A stretch of 64,000 bases of DNA, from positions 310,001 to 374,000 of the forward strand of contig NZ_QWVT01000015.1 of the NCBI RefSeq assembly GCF_003570705.1, written 5' to 3'. Source of the stretch: Mesobacillus zeae (GTDB taxonomy: Bacteria; Bacillota; Bacilli; Bacillales; Cytobacillaceae). The position numbers and the translations under genes were made by a program. The notes under the pieces were generated by a model that worked only from the letters and a program-made list of their open reading frames with translations, was not told the origin of the DNA and made no database searches. Below, one piece after another: positions 1-7,410 of the stretch (position 1 is its first letter; every line of letters begins with the position of its first letter).

Positions 1-1144
1 CCTTTAGTTCCTCAGAGGTTGTCAGCAGGTCCCTTACAGCCGGGATTTCCCTGATTCCCCGCTCTCCCCTTGCATAGTCCACAAGCGTTCCCTCGAGGGC
101 GGCAAGTGTCATCTTATCTACCCTCAGCACCCTTGCTAGCTGGTGTTTCTTCAGCTTTTCTATCAAGGACTTTTTACCTGCGATTATGCCAGCCTGCGGG
201 CCTCCGAGCAGCTTGTCGCCACTGAAGGAAACAATGTCAGCGCCTTGCCTGAGGACTTCCCCAACTACCGGTTCCTCCCCGATTCCATTGCTGCTGAAAT
301 CATACAAAACACCGCTGCCAAGATCTTCATAAAAAATAATATCCTGCTGTTTTGCAAGCTCTGCCAATTGGGCAGTATCAACGCTTTTTGTAAAGCCTAT
401 GATTTTGAAATTGCTTGTGTGCACTTTTAAAATCATGCGAGTCTCATCGCATATTGCGCGTTCATAGTCATAAAGGTGGGTTTTATTAGTGGTTCCTACT
501 TCAGTAAGATTCGCACCGCTTTCTTCCATTATGGAGGAAATACGGAAGGAACCCCCAATTTCAACAAGCTGTCCTCTTGAAACGATGACTTCTTCTCCGT
601 TTGCCAGCGCCTTTAGGATAAGAAATACAGCGGCTGCGTTATTGTTAACAACCATGGCCGCTTCTGCTCCTGTTATTGTTTTGATCAGCGATTCAACATG
701 TGAGTGCCTGGATCCTCTCTCGCCTTCCGTTAATTTATATTCAAGGTTGGAGTAGTTTTGCGCAATATCAACTACATGCCGGACGGCACGGTCGCTTAAT
801 CTGGCCCTTCCAAGGTTTGTGTGAAGGATTGTTCCTGTCGCATTGATTACTTTCGTAAGGGTATATCCCTGTTTTTTAGTAATTTTGGACCTTGCTTCCG
901 CAAATAAATAGGCATTAAAAGCTTCGGTGCCGGGTTCTGGTCCATCCCATTCCCCGCTGACGATTTCCGCCCTTACTTTGGCGAGAAGAGACTGCATTTC
1001 TGTTGTTAAAATAATGGCGTCTATATCAGTCTCATCAATAGTCTGGTTGAATCTCGAATCTTTCTGGATTTCATGTACCGGCGGCATCTGCCGCAATAAA
1101 TGCTTCAAGCCTTTTTCCTCCCATAGCGAAATATGCCCATTCAT
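1..1144 (-). CDS. selA: L-seryl-tRNA(Sec) selenium transferase, 3'-truncated by window edge
   Basis: SelA is a PLP enzyme that converts Ser-tRNA(Sec) to Sec-tRNA(Sec) using selenophosphate. The minus strand reads open from ATG at 1144 to the window edge for 381 residues; the family is about 460-470, so the C-terminus is missing. Visible are the substrate domain beginning around INATGTILHTNLGRA (residues 100-114), the GERGSRH segment near 141-147, and the PLP lysine K311 in SFSGDKLLGGPQAG. A GGGAT-type ribosome site precedes the ATG. The presence of selD and a selenoprotein gene 3-4 kb away supports the call. selB, which normally follows selA, would lie before base 1. Identity is confident; the exact start is less so. 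Confidence 0.95.
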   Translation of the reverse strand, partial: MNGHISLWEEKGLKHLLRQMPPVHEIQKDSRFNQTIDETDIDAIILTTEMQSLLAKVRAEIVSGEWDGPEPGTEAFNAYLFAEARSKITKKQGYTLTKVINATGTILHTNLGRARLSDRAVRHVVDIAQNYSNLEYKLTEGERGSRHSHVESLIKTITGAEAAMVVNNNAAAVFLILKALANGEEVIVSRGQLVEIGGSFRISSIMEESGANLTEVGTTNKTHLYDYERAICDETRMILKVHTSNFKIIGFTKSVDTAQLAELAKQQDIIFYEDLGSGVLYDFSSNGIGEEPVVGEVLRQGADIVSFSGDKLLGGPQAGIIAGKKSLIEKLKKHQLARVLRVDKMTLAALEGTLVDYARGERGIREIPAVRDLLTTSEELK

Positions 1145-1268
1145 TATAACATCCCTGAACCACCTGGCGTTTAGCCTGTTTCATCGAAAAAATGAATTTG
1201 TCCCGCCTTGTCCTTTCGGGTTGTTCACCTGCATATAATGTACCTGAATATGTAACCAGGAGGAAACT

Positions 1269-1544
1269 ATGTTTACTTTAATTGAAAAAGCTGTACTTGG
1301 CATGGCTGTCCTAAGGCTGTTATCAGGAAGCATAGAAATCATGGCGGCGCTTTTGATGCTAAAACTGAACGATATTGGCAAAGCAATGATTATCAATGGC
1401 TCGCTCGCTTTTGTTGGGCCGGTTGTGTTGATTTTGACAACAACAATTGGTCTTCTTGGCCTGGCAGATAAAGTATCATTCGAAAAACTGTTTTGGGTTC
1501 TTCTGGGAGTCGGCTGCATTCTTTATGGTGTCAAGAGCAGCTGA
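1269..1544 (+). CDS. yqhV: YqhV-family small membrane protein
   Basis: A 91-residue integral membrane protein with three hydrophobic segments (about residues 5-32, 40-62 and 70-88). It resembles Bacillus subtilis YqhV in length and in the pattern LR-LS-IE--AA--ML followed by N-LA-VGP. An AGGAGG site lies 5 bases before the ATG. It is divergent from selA with about 120 bp between them. Function is unknown; YqhV sits near spore-formation genes in B. subtilis, but here the neighbours are selA and a DUF3231 gene, so no role follows from context. Confidence 0.75.
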   Translation: MFTLIEKAVLGMAVLRLLSGSIEIMAALLMLKLNDIGKAMIINGSLAFVGPVVLILTTTIGLLGLADKVSFEKLFWVLLGVGCILYGVKSS

Positions 1545-1635
1545 TAAGCTTGAGCAGAATCCTTCCGACAATTCTCCTAATAAAAACCCATTTTAAAGAG
1601 ACAATAGGAGATAGACAAATTCAGGAGGGATGATA

Positions 1636-2136
1636 ATGGGCATTTTAAATGGCAATCCGAAAGATGAACCTTTACACTCTGGTGAAATTTTCAGCCTATG
1701 GTCGCATCTGCTCGATACAAAAGGTTTTCTTGTCACACTTCAGGTTTTCATCAACCATACAGGAGACCACGATTTAAAGGTATTCCTTGGGGACTTGTCC
1801 GAGAATTGTATCACACAAGAGGAACAGCAGGTAGAGACGATTCTGAAGGAGAACGGCATCCGTCTTCCGCCAGCCCCGCCGGATAGGCCGATGGTCCATG
1901 TTGAGGACATCCCTGCCGGTGCAAGGTTCAATGATCCGGAAATCGCATCATTGACAGGGAGAGAACTGTTCGCGGGAAAAGTCCTATGCAGCTATATTAT
2001 GGGGATTTCTATACGTGAGGATATCGCAGCCATGTATAACGAATTTCATACCCAGAAAGCGGAATACCATGAAAAACTGCTGCAAATTAACAAACAAAAA
2101 GGCTGGCTTGTACCTCCCCCTCTAAACATCAAATAA
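1636..2136 (+). CDS. DUF3231 family protein
   Basis: A 166-residue soluble, mostly helical protein of the DUF3231 type, common in spore-forming Bacillaceae and often in tandem-duplicated form. Here a single unit is present. The segment PPAPPDRP (near residue 76) and the C-terminal GWLVPPPL are typical of the family. The start is taken as the second ATG (1636), because GGAGGG abuts the first ATG at 1630 and is correctly spaced from the second. Function is not established. It is followed by the MFS gene after 30 bp and may be cotranscribed. Confidence 0.75.
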   Translation: MGILNGNPKDEPLHSGEIFSLWSHLLDTKGFLVTLQVFINHTGDHDLKVFLGDLSENCITQEEQQVETILKENGIRLPPAPPDRPMVHVEDIPAGARFNDPEIASLTGRELFAGKVLCSYIMGISIREDIAAMYNEFHTQKAEYHEKLLQINKQKGWLVPPPLNIK

Positions 2137-2166
2137 AACGGGAGGCATTCCAATATAAAGAGGTGC

Positions 2167-3408
2167 ATGAAATTGTCTTCGAGAAATAACAGCATGTCGG
2201 TGGCGGCCATCGGTTCAATTCCCCTGATCATGACACTCGGGAATTCCATGCTCATTCCGATTCTCCCTCAAATGAAGTCGGAGCTTAACCTTTCGCAAAT
2301 GCAAGTCAGTATGACTATTACTGTGTTCTCCATTGCAGCAGCTATTTTTATTCCGATATTAGGGTATTTGTCCGATCGGTTTTCCAGGAAAATAGTGATT
2401 ATCCCAGCTTTGTTCATTTATGGAGCAGGAGCACTTCTAGCTGGAATTGCTGCGGCATCTTGGGATAATGCGTATATCTGGATTTTATTAGGGCGGACGC
2501 TCCAGGGAATCGGGGCTGCAGGTACTGCTCCCATTGCGATGGCACTTACAGGCGATCTGTTCAAAGGAGGAGAGGAAAGCCGCGTTCTTGGCATTGTCGA
2601 AGCCTCGAATGGATTTGGGAAGGTCCTTTCCCCTATTATAGGTTCATTGCTTGGCCTCGTCGTTTGGTATGCCGCTTTCTTTGCTTTCCCATTATTTTGT
2701 ATCATTTCTATTTTCCTTACGTGGATGTTCATTAAAGAAAAAAAAAACCGGCAGGCGCCCCCGCCATTTGCGAATTATGTCAGAGGGCTGTTAAGTGTTT
2801 TCAAACATGAAGGGCGGTGGCTGTTTACCACGTATCTTGCCGGCGCTACCTGTTTGTTCACGCTTTTCGGTATTCTGTTTTACCTCTCGGATTTTCTGGA
2901 GATTCAGTACCAAATAGATGGAGTTGTAAAAGGACTGATTTTGGCCATTCCATTGCTTGTAATGGGTACAACATCCTATATTACCGGTGCGAAAATCGGT
3001 AAAAATATGTATTTGATGAAACGATTGATTGTACTTGGGTTTATGCTCATGACTGTATCTTACTTGCTTCTTACACTTGTCGAGAAGCTCGTCCCTTTCC
3101 TGTTTATCCTTGTGTTTAGCAGCATAGGGACTGGTCTGGTCCTTCCTTGCATCAATAGCTTGATCACAGGGTCTGTCGGTAAGGAACGGAGAGGGTTCGT
3201 AACATCTTTGTATGGATCGGTCCGGTTTTTGGGTGTTGCCGTCGGCCCTCCCATCCTAACGCGGCTGATGGACTGGTCCAGGACTGGAATGTTCTTGTCA
3301 CTGGCGTCCTTGACGCTTATTGTTGGCCTCCTCGCACTTCTTTTAATCCGTGTGGCGAAATCGGACGGCAAAAAGAAAAAAGCATCAGTCCGCTATAAGT
3401 ACGTGTAG
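2167..3408 (+). CDS. Major facilitator superfamily transporter
   Basis: A 413-residue membrane protein with about 12 transmembrane segments and the MFS motif-A region [10 protein letters not shown] after TM2 (residues 62-71). [11 protein letters not shown] around residues 108-118 fits the drug:H+ antiporter type (TM4/5 region). A long central loop near residue 195 (KEKKNRQ) separates the two halves. The ribosome site is AGAGGTG just before the ATG. Substrate cannot be read from sequence; multidrug efflux of the Blt/Bmr kind is the default guess. It ends 14 bp before the convergent YitT gene. Confidence 0.85.
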   Translation: MKLSSRNNSMSVAAIGSIPLIMTLGNSMLIPILPQMKSELNLSQMQVSMTITVFSIAAAIFIPILGYLSDRFSRKIVIIPALFIYGAGALLAGIAAASWDNAYIWILLGRTLQGIGAAGTAPIAMALTGDLFKGGEESRVLGIVEASNGFGKVLSPIIGSLLGLVVWYAAFFAFPLFCIISIFLTWMFIKEKKNRQAPPPFANYVRGLLSVFKHEGRWLFTTYLAGATCLFTLFGILFYLSDFLEIQYQIDGVVKGLILAIPLLVMGTTSYITGAKIGKNMYLMKRLIVLGFMLMTVSYLLLTLVEKLVPFLFILVFSSIGTGLVLPCINSLITGSVGKERRGFVTSLYGSVRFLGVAVGPPILTRLMDWSRTGMFLSLASLTLIVGLLALLLIRVAKSDGKKKKASVRYKYV

Positions 3409-3422
3409 CCGAGTGATGCCTT

Positions 3423-4034
3423 TCACTTTTTCCTCATCCCAAGCGTATAGGTACCGTAAAACTCAAGACTGCATACAAGGTCCACCACTTTCGTGGAAAT
3501 CCACTGGCTTAAAAGTGCCTGGATGATGATTTGCCAGTTGATGATGGAAGCGGTAAGGAGAAAAATCAGTCCATTGATCCAGAACAGCGGCCTGCCCGGG
3601 AGTGTGTTCCGGTATGTCGCAATAATCAGTGCGATGACTCCGACTCCGCCATTTGATACACCTTCCCGAAGCAGGATTCCAACACCTGCTCCAAGAAAAA
3701 GTGATCCAAATAAGATGTCAATCCAGAGCGTCCTCACAGGTAGATGAAGAAGCTCTTGGAAAAAATAGACGGAAAATGACGTCATGGTGATAGATACCAT
3801 TGTCCAGAGGGCTACGCTGTTTCCAAGAAATCTTATAGCCGCTACCAACATTGAAAAATTTACCAGCCAAAGTGCCAGCCCCATATCAAGGTCCAGCCAG
3901 TAATTCAAAAGTACGGCCAGTCCCCCTGCTCCCCCGGAAGGAATGGAGTGCGGAAACAGGAATACGCCCATGCCAAAACCCTGGATAATACCGCCTGCAA
4001 GGACCAGGCCGTTTTTTCTGAAAAAAGAATGCAT
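3423..4034 (-). CDS. YitT-family membrane protein, short form
   Basis: A 203-residue integral membrane protein related to YitT/DUF161 proteins: glycine-rich N-terminal segment IPSGGAGGLAVLLNYW and internal GAGVGILLREGVSNGGVGVIALI, the repeat hallmark of the family. It lacks the C-terminal DUF2179 cytosolic domain found in most relatives, including the copy at 5750-6562, so it is about 70 residues shorter than usual. The sequence ends cleanly, so it may be a natural short form. The ribosome site is weak (AAAGG next to ATG). It is convergent with the MFS gene. Confidence 0.8.
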   Translation of the reverse strand: MHSFFRKNGLVLAGGIIQGFGMGVFLFPHSIPSGGAGGLAVLLNYWLDLDMGLALWLVNFSMLVAAIRFLGNSVALWTMVSITMTSFSVYFFQELLHLPVRTLWIDILFGSLFLGAGVGILLREGVSNGGVGVIALIIATYRNTLPGRPLFWINGLIFLLTASIINWQIIIQALLSQWISTKVVDLVCSLEFYGTYTLGMRKK

Positions 4035-4149
4035 CCTTTATCAACCCGCATTACACATTCCGGGGTACCGGAACAGATTTGGATAAGCTCCCCTTATATG
4101 TATTCAAGGATTTTTGTAATATGAATGGCTTGTATTATTTCATAGTAAA

Positions 4150-4182
4150 AAGCATAGCTGCCGTATACAGGCAGCTATGCTT
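4150..4182 (-). terminator. Terminator overlapping the stop codon of the SelW-like gene
   Basis: A perfect 13-bp inverted repeat (AAGCATAGCTGCC and its complement) with a 7-base loop is followed on the minus strand by a T run. The descending arm contains the TAG stop codon, so the coding frame runs directly into the terminator. Confidence 0.75.
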
Positions 4183-4411
4183 CCATTCTTTTAATGATCT
4201 CACTTGATGAGGGAAATACTCCTGTGGAGAGTTTTGAATAAAGGAGCTGATGATTGACCACGATTTCGAAGGCTCCCCCAGAGCTCGGAATAAGTACCAT
4301 TTTTTCAATTGCCTTATTAAAATGAGTAAATAATTCTTCTGCGAAACTCGCAGCTTTAGGCGCATAGTTTCATTGCATGCAAAACGTGATGGTGACATCA
4401 AACGTTTTCAA
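4175..4411 (-). CDS. SelW-like (Rdx family) selenoprotein with in-frame TGA
   Basis: A 78-codon reading frame starts at TTG 4411-4409 with GGAGG 7 bases upstream and continues through an in-frame TGA at 4372-4370 to TAG at 4177-4175. If TGA is read as selenocysteine, the protein has the redox motif Cys11-Met-Gln-Sec14 (CxxU) in the first strand. It is followed by NYAPKAASFAEELF, then a GGAFEIVV strand and a YSKLSTGVFPS segment. That is the full thioredoxin-like Rdx/SelT/SelW/SelH pattern at normal length. Downstream of the TGA a 6-bp stem with a GTT loop (4353-4342) is positioned like a bacterial SECIS. selA and selD flank the gene. It is probably a small thiol/selenol oxidoreductase; its substrate is unknown. 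Ordinary gene callers would miss it. Confidence 0.88.
4342..4353 (-). promoter_or_regulatory. Candidate bacterial SECIS stem-loop of the SelW-like gene
   Basis: On the minus strand the 12 bases CTGCGA-GTT-TCGCAG fold (bases 4353-4339 counting the complete second arm) as a 6-bp stem with a 3-base GUU loop. The loop begins 23 bases after the TGA codon. A G at the first loop position, and an apical loop roughly 16-37 bases after the UGA, match the known general requirements for SelB-binding bacterial SECIS elements. It lies within the coding sequence, as expected for bacteria. Not folded computationally. Confidence 0.6.
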
Positions 4412-4446
4412 AGTAGTTCCTCCATTCTTTTTAGGTTTTTAAAGTC

Positions 4447-4475
4447 ATTTTAGTGGAAAACTGTTTTATCCGCAA
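4447..4475 (-). promoter_or_regulatory. Putative SigA promoter of the SelW-like gene
   Basis: On the minus strand a TTGCGG box (4475-4470) is followed by 17 bases and TAAAAT (4452-4447), about 35 bases upstream of the TTG start. Spacing is ideal and the -10 is 5/6. The selD promoter is less clear: an extended -10 TGTATACT ends at 4520, about 20 bases before the selD start, with no good -35. Confidence 0.5.
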
Positions 4476-4540
4476 CAAAAAGGATTGCAGGGTGATTTTA
4501 CAATTCCCCTCATGTATACTGGAATTTGGAGGTGTTTTAG

Positions 4541-5593
4541 TTGAGCGAACATGAGAAGATTCGACTTACGTCATTATCAACAAAAGCGGGCTGAGGCTGC
4601 AAAATTAGTCCTGAGGACTTGACGCAAGTTTTGCGTCTGCTGCCGAAACAAAATCCTGTTCCCGAACTTCTGGTTGGCCATGAAACTTCAGATGATGCCG
4701 GCGTTTACCAGCTGACGGATACGATAGCCCTGATTCAGACTGTCGACTACTTTACCCCAATAGTGGATGATCCATATATGTTTGGTCAAATTGCAGCAGC
4801 CAATGCGCTGAGCGATGTCTATGCAATGGGAGGACAACCGAAAACAGTTCTGAATATTGTCGGCTATCCCGTTAAAAAACTTGGGCCTGATATCCTTGCC
4901 GAAATCTTGCGAGGAGCCGGGGACAAAGTGAAGGAATCCGGAGCCGTTACAGTAGGCGGCCACTCGATTGATGATCAGGAACCGAAATTCGGATTATCCG
5001 TCACAGGGATTGCGCATCCAAAAAAAATCTGGAAGAACGTTGGCGCTCTGCCTGGTGATGTACTTGTTATTACTAAACCGATTGGTGTCGGCATCATGAC
5101 GACAGGAATCAAACGGTGTGCTGTCACTGCTAAGCAAGAAGAGGCTGTGACCGAAGTAATGGCGCTGCTTAATAAATCTGCAGCTGAAGCACTGGAGACT
5201 TTCAATCCGCATGCAGTGACAGATGTGACTGGTTTTGGGCTTCTGGGCCATAGCAGCGAGATGGCACGCGGCAGCCGTGTGACACTGGAAATAAACCTGT
5301 CGAGCGTTCCAGTTCTCGAGGGTGCGTATGAGCTCGCCGCAAAAGGAGTTGTCCCTGGTGGTTCTAAAGCCAATCATAAATGGCTGGAAAACGATGTGGT
5401 CTACCATGATATTTCTCCAGAAGAGCAACTGATTCTTGCTGACGCCATCACATCTGGCGGACTGTTGGCTGCGCTGCCTGAAGAGGAAGCAGAATTGTAT
5501 GTACAGGCTGCCCGCAAGGCCGGCCTTTCAAGCGCGACAATCATTGGCCGGGTAAAGGAATACAGCGGAAAACTGATAGAAGTAAATAGGTAG
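4541..5593 (+). CDS. selD: Selenide, water dikinase (selenophosphate synthase), selenocysteine-containing
   Basis: SelD makes selenophosphate from selenide and ATP. The frame starts at TTG 4541 with GGAGGTG 7 bases upstream, passes through an in-frame TGA at 4592-4594, and ends at 5593, giving 350 residues, the usual family length. The TGA is codon 18 within STKAG-U-GCKI, exactly where the catalytic Cys (C17 of E. coli SelD) sits; Cys20 and Lys21 follow, as in the family. Further motifs are the nucleotide/metal segments VDYFTPIVDDPY, DVYAMGG, GGHSIDDQEPKFG and DVTGFGLLGH. Starting at the TTG at 4619 would delete the active site and is rejected. Two small hairpins after the TGA could be the SECIS. 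It is divergent from the SelW-like gene over about 130 bp. Confidence 0.96.
4607..4637 (+). promoter_or_regulatory. Candidate SECIS hairpins after the selD TGA
   Basis: Two small perfect hairpins follow the TGA (4592-4594). The first is AGTCC-TGA-GGACT at 4607-4619, with its loop G 19 bases after the TGA. The second is GACGCAA-GTT-TTGCGTC at 4621-4637, with its loop G 34 bases after. The second has the same GTT loop as the hairpin in the SelW-like gene. They could not easily form together with full stacking; which one SelB binds is not decided by sequence alone. Confidence 0.5.
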
Positions 5594-5608
5594 CATGTTT
5601 GGAAAGGG

Positions 5609-5656
5609 TCGTCATTACTTTAGCTAATCTTAGCAGGGTAAGGCGATCTTTTTTTT
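5609..5656. repeat. Intergenic repeat copy A (TAGCTAATC element)
   Basis: About 48 bases after selD resemble a segment at 21694-21739 after the AI-2E pseudogene. Shared blocks are TCGTCA-TACTT, TAGCTAATC-TAG-AGGG and CGAT followed by a T run. Both copies start shortly after a gene end and finish in a T-rich stretch. The origin is unknown. Confidence 0.5.
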
Positions 5657-5683
5657 GACTCCATCCTTTCACGCCTCTTTTAA

Positions 5684-5735
5684 TAAAAAAAGATTGCCTC
5701 ACTCCAAGCGTAAAGCTTAGTGGTGGCAATCTTTT
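5684..5735 (-). terminator. Terminator between selD and yitT
   Basis: AAAAAGATTGCC and GGCAATCTTTTT form the arms of an interrupted hairpin flanked by A and T runs, so it can serve both the convergent selD and YitT genes. Confidence 0.7.
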
Positions 5736-5749
5736 TCATCCTCTTTTTC

Positions 5750-6562
5750 TCAGCCTGTATCTTTGTGGAACAAACCCATGACTTCGACTGTTTCAGTAAT
5801 GTTGACAAAGGCGGTTGGGTCTACATTGGCAATGAGTGACTTTACTTGCGCTAATTCATAGCGGGAGATAACGGTCATCAGTACATTTCTGCGCTCATTT
5901 GAGTAACCGCCAATTCCGTCTAGGACGGTTAAGCCGTGATATATATTGCCAAGAAGCTGTTTCTTCATTTCTTCGCCTTTACCGGTTATAATCATCAGCG
6001 TTAATTTCATATGGTGCGTGTAGACCGCATCGATGACCTTACCTGTTGTGTAAATGGAGACAAGTGTAGTTAAGGCGGTATCCCAGTCGAAGAAAAAACC
6101 GCTGGCCAAAATGACCACAGCATTCATGCTGGAAAGCAGCATGCCAATTGGGAAATCCTTTTTCCTTGTAACAATCATTGCGATAATGTCGATTCCGCCG
6201 GTAGAACCTGCGGAGCGAAAAACAATCCCGATGCCGAGCCCTGCGACTGCGCCCCCAAAAAGGGCAGAAAGGATTTCGTTTTCAGCTATGCTGCCTGCCG
6301 GTAGTGCGTAAAGGCCTGCGGAAAGGACCAAAACAGAGAGCACCGTATTCCAAATGAATTTCTTCCCTAGTTTGAGATATCCGAGCACCAAGAGAGGCAA
6401 ATTCAAAAGGAAATTGGCAACCCCTGTGTCCATTGGCGTCAGCATTCCAATCATCATCGAAATCCCGCCAAATCCACTGCTTAAAATTTGGTGTGGGATC
6501 AAAAATAAATTGAATGCAATGGCCACAATCAATGACCCAAAAACGATTCCCAGGGTTTGCAT
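5750..6562 (-). CDS. YitT-family membrane protein with DUF2179 domain
   Basis: A 270-residue protein with a five- to six-helix YitT/DUF161 membrane part (motifs HQILSSGFGGISMMIG and GIVFRSAGSTGGIDIIAMI). A C-terminal DUF2179 cytosolic domain (about residues 205-265, ending in TAFVNITETVEVMGLF) has the usual family length. The start at 6562 is chosen over 6592 because AGGAGG lies 9 bases upstream. Function is unresolved. It is a full-length paralogue of the short protein at 3423-4034, so selD and the SelW-like gene lie between two YitT relatives. Confidence 0.88.
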   Translation of the reverse strand: MQTLGIVFGSLIVAIAFNLFLIPHQILSSGFGGISMMIGMLTPMDTGVANFLLNLPLLVLGYLKLGKKFIWNTVLSVLVLSAGLYALPAGSIAENEILSALFGGAVAGLGIGIVFRSAGSTGGIDIIAMIVTRKKDFPIGMLLSSMNAVVILASGFFFDWDTALTTLVSIYTTGKVIDAVYTHHMKLTLMIITGKGEEMKKQLLGNIYHGLTVLDGIGGYSNERRNVLMTVISRYELAQVKSLIANVDPTAFVNITETVEVMGLFHKDTG

Positions 6563-6697
6563 AGCGGGTATCCTCCTGTAACGTCTTCTCATCTATATAT
6601 TGAGAATACAAAGCCGCTCCTCTATTGTAAACTTAATAGTTTCTTATAATAATTTCGAGAAATCAGTCACTTTTGGAAAGTTATAGCAAGAAAAAAC

Positions 6698-6724
6698 AAA
6701 ACCAGCTGTTTGGCTGCTGGTTAA
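6698..6724 (-). terminator. Terminator after the dienelactone hydrolase-like gene
   Basis: AACCAGC and GCTGGTT arms are followed by a T-rich run on the minus strand, about 20 bp after the stop of the upstream gene. Confidence 0.6.
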
Positions 6725-6742
6725 ACCAGTCATCACCTAAGA

Positions 6743-7333
6743 TTAAGAGCCGGACTTTAAGAGCATTGAAGAAATGAGCCGAAAAGATTCATCAAAAGAC
6801 TTTTTGCAAAATTCACTGCTGTATGGATTAGCAAAACCATGATTGGCATCGAACAGCTGGATATATACTTTCTCTTTTCTGTTTAACTTTTTTAGCAGGG
6901 CCTGAATATCAAAGGACTTTTCCTCGGAGGGGAATAACAGCAATGCCGGGCACCTGGGAACAATTTGGATGTAGTCCCTTATTCTTGAACCATAGAAACA
7001 CACAATTCCGTCAACAGGAACTTTATCGCTGCATAACCAAGCAACAGTTGCGCCAATACTGAATCCTGTCAAGAAAACTTGTTGGTAGTTTTCCTTATTC
7101 TCTTTAATTAGTACTTGAATGATATGCGCTGCATTCGAAAATCCAATATTGTTAATAAAATAATCATAGGCTTCTTGTTCTTGATCGTAAGAAAATCGTT
7201 TATCAACGGGATATAAATTGGGGCAAAGGACATCGAATCCTAAATGATGAAAAGATTGGGTTATGAATTCCATGTGTGGGTTGATTCCGTAGATTTCATG
7301 AATAAGGATGATTAGCCTTTTTTGTTTGTCCAA
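6743..7333 (-). CDS. Dienelactone hydrolase-like alpha/beta hydrolase
   Basis: A 196-residue alpha/beta hydrolase. It opens with the strand LIILIHEIYGINPH (residues 7-20), the oxyanion part of dienelactone hydrolases. The nucleophile elbow is GFSIGA (serine where classical dienelactone hydrolase has cysteine), and the catalytic histidine is in DANHGF near residue 165. About 40 residues shorter than typical DLH. Substrate unknown. It stands alone between terminators. Confidence 0.75.
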   Translation of the reverse strand: MDKQKRLIILIHEIYGINPHMEFITQSFHHLGFDVLCPNLYPVDKRFSYDQEQEAYDYFINNIGFSNAAHIIQVLIKENKENYQQVFLTGFSIGATVAWLCSDKVPVDGIVCFYGSRIRDYIQIVPRCPALLLFPSEEKSFDIQALLKKLNRKEKVYIQLFDANHGFANPYSSEFCKKSFDESFRLISSMLLKSGS

Positions 7334-7348
7334 TGTGCCACTCCCTAA

Positions 7349-7383
7349 AAAAGCATATTAAGGAAAACCTTAATATGCTTCAA
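7349..7383 (-). terminator. Terminator of the tdh transcript
   Basis: A 13-bp perfect inverted repeat (AAGCATATTAAGG / CCTTAATATGCTT) with a 4-base loop is followed by six T on the minus strand. Confidence 0.85.
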
Positions 7384-7410
7384 CGTGATCAGTATTTATG
7401 TTACTTTCTC

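Noticed and set aside
4135-4401. An 88-codon minus-strand frame over the SelW-like gene
   Set aside because: Out of frame with the SelW similarity, no ribosome site, and the protein has no coherent character.
4081-4540. selC (tRNA-Sec) between the selenium genes
   Set aside because: Searched by eye for a long acceptor/variable arm and TCA anticodon loop; none seen here or in the other intergenic regions.
4619-5593. selD starting at TTG 4619
   Set aside because: This would remove the nucleotide-binding/catalytic N-terminus; the upstream frame with one TGA has the conserved sequence and a proper ribosome site.
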